A stretch of DNA of 38,921 bases from Sodiomyces alkalinus F11 (lineage: Eukaryota > Ascomycota > Sordariomycetes > Glomerellales > Plectosphaerellaceae): contig NW_021167094.1 in the NCBI RefSeq assembly GCF_003711515.1, positions 540,342 to 579,262 of the forward strand. The letters are read 5' to 3'. A program made the position numbers and the translations under genes. A model generated the notes under the pieces. That model saw only the letters and a list, made by a program, of their open reading frames with translations, ran no database searches and was not told where the DNA came from. Each line of letters starts with the position of its first letter. Within the stretch, counting starts at the first letter, position 1. Below are positions 34,601 through 38,921 of the stretch, in pieces.

Positions 34601-35683
34601 CCCTGCGGCATGCGGTAGTTTACGTGTTGCTTAAGCCGACACCCGAAGCATGTAATCTATTTTTAAATACTTCGCCCTCTCACTTCATGGACAAACGGTG
34701 CTCAGCCCTATCAGGAACGGGCCGATGGTAGTAGGTAGAACTTGGATATTAGTACACTTCTTAATTATGCTTGCACTAAAGGGGCATCGGCTCTCCGCAA
34801 CTGGACCACTCGCGGGAGAACTCTTCAAACGTGTCATTCCTAGAGGCATAGGTAATTGAGCGACGATGCTGTCACTCCTTGAGTGTGGGTTTATAATACA
34901 AGACATCAAGGTCGGGGGAAGGAATCATTCGGCTGTACAATGTAGAGCCCAGCATTGTCTCATGCCTCGTCTGGAACTACTGCTCCTTCGAGGCTGCATC
35001 TGGAAATGGCCCTGGGGGTATCCCTACGTCCGGACGGGGTACATACCTAATTGGATCCCGTCCATGGACCTCTAGCATGGCAAGTGCCGTAGGAGCTTGA
35101 AAATCCCAATTTGTAACTAGCTTTGTCATGTTTTCACTATGCCCATGATGAGCATGTTATGGCGGCTATCCCGTCAACACAATTATCTCCGGTAATGAGA
35201 TGGCATGCGCTCATCGCTTCGCGGGACATCTGTGGAAAGAAACGCCCCTCTCGAATCTAGTCTAATACTAGTGCTTACACTTGAATTGAATCGCGGCAAG
35301 AACGCAGATGGAGGAGCCTACCCTGAGCCTACCTGAGCCTACCGGACTTGATGCCGACAGCTCCAGCCTCCTTGGCTGCGATGGATTGGAAGCGAAGAGC
35401 CAGAACTCCGCGGATGGTACGCTTCGAGGTCGGGCATCGTCGCCTGGCCAGCTTCCTCCGACTACGCTTCGACCAGGGGCAAAGATTCCCCGTCCGAGCT
35501 TCGACATGGGATCGTGAGCTCCCAGAAGAGGGACAAGAAAAACGTATAAGTACGGCTCTGTCTCAACATCTGGATAATTTTCTGATCCCCAGGCCTCTCA
35601 CCTTCTCTCAGCCGGACAATCACATCTCAGAGCATTCTACCCTCTTCAATTTCCAACGAGAAGCCGCCCATCCAACCTTCGCA
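31613..35683. other. 4-kb spacer without a supported gene
   Basis: Frames of 60-148 codons occur on both strands, but none has ATG, coding bias and recognisable sequence together. Near 31630-31660 the plus strand has GGAACGGGCG repeats in the leader of the minus-strand gene. From about 32400 to 35300 base use looks random, with scattered TACTCCGTA and GGTACC motifs (for example TACTCCGTAC at 34350). The last 140 bases are the promoter and leader of the secreted-protein gene. Confidence 0.5.
35545..35550 (+). promoter_or_regulatory. TATA box of the secreted-protein gene
   Basis: TATAAG lies about 139 bases before the ATG at 35684 and is followed by a C/T- and CA-rich leader (CTCACCTTCTCTCAGCC). 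This supports transcription starting near 35575-35590 and argues against the longer frame that is open from 35351. Confidence 0.5.
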
Positions 35684-36854
35684 ATGAGAATCAACGAGGT
35701 TTTCCTGGCTCTGACGCCTGTCGTCTTTGCCAACCCCGTCATCCGCGCTGAGGAGTCCCAGGAGGTCCACATCACCCTGGAACTCAGCAAAGTCGCCGCC
35801 CAAGCCGCCATCACCGTCTGGAACAGCGACCAGACCGAGGTCCTCGCCAAGTCCTGCTCGGATTCCCTCTCCTCGGGACCCTTCGCGGACCACCCTATCG
35901 TCTTCAACGTTAACAGCGAACACGGTGGCGGTGACCTCACTGTCGGCGCTACCTCCTATACCATTGGCGGCGGTGATGCTGCCAACGCCCTCGACTGCGG
36001 CCGCATCGCCAGCGAGACCGAACTGGCCATCAACTGCGTCGTTTCCGTCCCCCAGAACCTGGGCCTGCGGTCTCTGAACAAGCGCAGCCTCAGGGAGTGC
36101 TTCCCCGACGGCCCCCTCGAGGTGTCCGAGAGCATGGACGTCTTCGAGGGCAAGGTCGAGGCCGGGGTGCCCACCGAGTTCGAGATCCCGGAGCTCAACC
36201 AGACCGAGATCGACGAAATTGTCAAGCGCGAGAACCTGCACGGAGGTCTCGAGAAGCGCCAACGTGGCTGCGCAGTGTACGCGGAGGTTCGCCGTGTCGG
36301 TAACGGAAACCCCCACCAGAACCCTTGGCATATCCAGCTTGGTGTAAGTTTTCTCCTTTATAGCCGGCTTTTGCCTTGCGTCTTTCGTCTTTCGTCTTTC
36401 GTCTTTCGCCTTTCGCCTATCTCGGAAACTTTACTAACATTACGACATCTAGGAACCCATGCAATGCCCTAGCCATGTCGGTTGCTCTACCTACCATACT
36501 ACTTCTAGGTCGTTCTCTATTGGCTGGCAAGCCAATGCCGGTGTTGAGTGGATTAACGGTGGTTTCTCTGTTGTTAAGACCGCCGAGACTGGTAACAGCT
36601 ATGTCTGCAACGGCAACGCCAACGATTTCTTCGCCGTGTGGAAGAACCAGGGCACCACTGCCTACACCGTTCGGAACGGAATTTTCAGCGTCTGCTCCGG
36701 TAACTGGGCCGCCAGTTCAAACAATATCATCATCTGGTCTCCCAACAGCCAAAACCGCCGCGGCTACTACTACTGCGTCTATGGCCGCCAGTACGTTCGC
36801 TCTATCGGCGACAGGTGGCTCGATACCGCTCCTCACACCCCCGGTGGTCCTTAG
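35684..36854 (+). CDS. secreted precursor with Kex2 sites and six-Cys C-terminal domain
   Basis: Exons 35684-36343 and 36453-36854 give 353 residues. The start MRINEVFLALTPVVFA is a short signal peptide, probably cut after Ala16. A beta-rich N-terminal domain with four Cys follows to about residue 130. Three dibasic sites then occur: LNKR (131-134), IVKR (179-182) and LEKR (189-192). The last fits Kex2 cleavage and would release a 161-residue domain starting QRGCAVYAEVRR. That domain has exactly six Cys (196, 225, 231, 272, 301, 328) and many aromatic and Asn/Gly residues (GYYYCVYGRQYVRSIGDRW). An NQT glycosylation site lies in the propeptide. The frame is open upstream to an ATG at 35351, but the signal peptide and the TATA box favour 35684. 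I know similar uncharacterised secreted fungal proteins but no named family. The layout resembles effector or antimicrobial precursors; that is inference. Confidence 0.85.
36344..36452 (+). other. intron with CGTCTTT tandem repeats
   Basis: The 109-base intron has donor GTAAGT, a TACTAAC branch at about 36432 and acceptor TCTAG. It contains a heptamer array of about four CGTCTTT copies followed by two CGCCTTT-type copies (36379-36415). This is the second 7-base array in the window. Confidence 0.85.
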
Positions 36855-38194
36855 ATGCACAAAGTCGGCTCGTAGCCTTCGACGCGCTCTGGGCACCCTG
36901 TTAGACTGAGACTCACTGGAGTCGGCCATAATTCCATAGATTTTTGATTTTTCCATGCATTTCACCGGGATTCAATCCATCTAGACAGACTTCTTGAATA
37001 CACCTGTAAACACACTCTGCAACTGCTTCGTTCTTCGTTGACGTTGGTCCCTTGTGACCCCTGAAGACTCCGGACACTCCGACTGACCTCTTTCCATGCA
37101 TTACCCCTGCTCTGCACCTCGGGAGGCAGAAGCCCACTCACATAAGCCATTCCCAACGAATAGGAAGTCAACCGGACCGAAACCTCCGATACTGTAATAC
37201 TCCGGTACCTGAAGGGTCGTCTCATTCACAATTTACCAAGGTACTTATTGTTATATCCTGTCTCTTTTGCCATAGAATTTCGTAGGTCTTGTGGAATTTT
37301 TTTCTTCATCTTTTACCGGACATCGAAAAAGGGAACCTAGTCGGGATTTAGAACCATTCCGGAGCCCGCCGCTGGCCTTGAGAGGATGTTCGTTGACAAG
37401 TTGGGATGATGGGAGGAGCTATACTGAGTAATCTCTGGAAAAGCTGTTTTCGCATCTTGAAATGGAGTTGAGACTCCTATTGAAAGAACTGCTGTGCTGG
37501 ACAGTTACGAATGCGATGACTGGCCTGAGGTGGAGGCCCCGACGACGACGGTGGAATTCCAACCGGGCCAGATCTGATCACGCCGCACCTGGTCTGATTG
37601 AAGAGACTCTATGATGCGAACCCTTGCCGTAAGGGCGACCTGAAGGCTGCAGCCACTCCCGCAAGTGATCATCCAGATCGGTTGAAACATGGGTATCAGA
37701 TATCAAGGTTCAAAGACGGCAACGTGTCATCGAATACTTATACATTCGTTAATTCCAAGTCAATAGACTTCGTAGCTACAGATAGAGGTGCCTCATCATG
37801 TCCGTAGTCAGATATGATGGCTTGCTACCCTTGGCGTTCGGGTATTTGCATGCTCGTTAGCCATCAACAACCGATCCGTTCCCTTCCCTGCCCAACCCAA
37901 TCAAAAAAAAGGAGGGAAAGAAATCGCCCAGCCAGCGACCCGTTTCCCATTTACCATCATACATCCGCGCCAAGACCAATAGTACAGAGGAGATAGATAG
38001 AAAAGAGAGAACGCCAGGGCGATATGCCTTGCCGAACCGAAGTGCGTTATGTGGTGGGAGGGGCCGGAGACCGTCTTCCCGTGGTGCGTGAAGACAAGGT
38101 TCTAGGGCGTGAGCATCCGCGCCCCGCTGCCAAGGACATTGTCGTCCTCGGGCTCGGTCTTCACGTCTTTTTCGTATGTCTTGCTGTTACCTCC
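36855..38194. other. spacer between secreted-protein gene and NHP6
   Basis: This contains the 3' region of the secreted gene and, at its far end, that of NHP6. The genes are convergent. Scattered short frames of 60-87 codons have no support. T-rich and A-rich tracts occur at 37293-37312 and 37902-37915. Confidence 0.55.
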
Positions 38195-38807
38195 CTACGA
38201 GGACTCCTCTTCGGCCTCGGCCTTCACGACTAGTATATTAGCTTCAGCATCGGACCATAAGGTCGGTCGGATGGGAACGGGCTTACGTTGTATGCCTGCT
38301 TCTCATCTTCGTAGCGCTTCTTGTCGGCAGCCGCCTTGGCTTCGTACGGAGCCCTCTGCTTCTCGTTCAGGGCCTTCCATCTCTCACCGAGTAGCTTGCC
38401 AACTTGGCCTGGAGAGGGAGGTTGGTTAGCTTCGACTTGATGTGCCAGACTCCTCGGAAAAAACAGGCGCGGATGGAGAAAGACAGGGGCAGAGGCGACA
38501 TACCAAAGCTGATGCCGGGGTTCTCCTCGCGTACGTTCTCACGCTGCTCGTTGGCGAAGAACATATATGCGGACAGACCACGCTTGGGGGCATTGGGGTC
38601 TGGTAGGATACTTCGTTAGCTTAAGAGCGTCTTATACCGGCCAGTGGACGCGCAAAAAAAACAAGAGGTCGTCCACGCCAGCTCGCCATGGGTTATGGAT
38701 TGAGCAATTCACGGCGTTGTAACCCGGGGATGCGGGGAAGATGGCGACTCACCCTTCTTGGCCCGCTTCTTCTGAACGGTGCCTCGCTTGGTCGCAGCCT
38801 TGGGCAT
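38195..38807 (-). CDS. NHP6: Nhp6-type HMG-box chromatin protein
   Basis: Exons 38807-38753, 38599-38504, 38408-38287 and 38221-38195 give 99 residues, the normal size. Nhp6 bends DNA without sequence specificity and assists FACT and transcription start-site selection in the nucleus. The basic N-terminus [18 protein letters not shown] precedes one HMG box (residues about 19-91) beginning [15 protein letters not shown] and including [20 protein letters not shown] and [15 protein letters not shown]. The tail AEAEEESS is encoded by a tiny fourth exon of eight codons plus stop. Its acceptor must be GTGAAG|GCC, because the nearer upstream TAG acceptor would give an immediate stop. Introns are 153, 95 and 65 bases, with donors GTGAGT, GTATGT and GTAAGC. 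Confidence 0.95.
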
Positions 38808-38903
38808 CTTGGCGGTGCTAATCAGACGGAGTGTCAGCGAACGGCTCTATAAGAGTGCAATACGCAATTGAAGGTGATCGCGTAGGTGCCATGGGGCAAG
38901 TGT

Positions 38904-38921
38904 GTGTGTGTGTGTGTGTGT
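38904..38921 (+). repeat. (GT)n microsatellite at window end
   Basis: A GT dinucleotide run continues to the last base, so its full length is not visible. It lies about 100 bases upstream of the NHP6 start codon. Confidence 0.85.

Noticed and set aside
35351..35683. N-terminal extension of the secreted-protein frame
   Set aside because: The frame is open, but the signal peptide begins at 35684 and a TATA box lies inside the extension, so this is probably leader and promoter.

Overview
The window reads as nuclear DNA of a filamentous ascomycete (Pezizomycotina, most likely a Sordariomycete). It has GC-rich coding sequence and short introns of about 60-160 bases with GTRNGT donors and CTRAC-like branch points. 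It carries fungal housekeeping genes and a transposon disabled by repeat-induced point mutation (RIP). The class-level assignment is inferred from gene style and remembered protein similarity, not from a search. All exon structures below were assembled by hand from reading frame, splice signals and family conservation.

Layout: 1-5194 holds no gene I can support, apart from a possible broken small ORF on the minus strand (2208-2526) and recurring GTAC-ended motifs. 5195-7094 (+) encodes a RING-finger/coiled-coil protein. 7782-9127 (+) is CHS5, the exomer scaffold. 9879-12932 (-) is a 1017-residue disordered protein of unknown function, convergent with CHS5. 14391-21046 is one RIP-destroyed Tad/I-like LINE on the minus strand. 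Decayed gag zinc knuckles, an APE-type endonuclease and a reverse transcriptase can still be read; it ends in a (TAA)n tail and is bounded by a probable 13-base target-site duplication. 22210-24134 (-) is fumarase, divergent from 25441-26249 (+), the oligoribonuclease REX2. 27018-29051 (+) is phosphoglucomutase. 29489-31612 (-) is an eight-exon gene for a 506-residue protein of unknown function that probably contains two PH-like domains and uses a GC-AG intron. 31613-35683 is a 4-kb spacer without a supported gene. 35684-36854 (+) is a secreted, Kex2-processed precursor with a six-cysteine C-terminal domain. 38195-38807 (-) is the HMG-box protein NHP6.

The genes do not form a pathway cluster. 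They are a typical fungal mixture of central metabolism (fumarase, phosphoglucomutase), RNA turnover (REX2), chromatin (NHP6), secretory traffic (CHS5) and lineage-specific proteins. The most distinctive items are the nearly CpA-free LINE with its boundaries intact, the secreted precursor, the duplicated-domain orphan gene and the GTAC motif family in the spacers.
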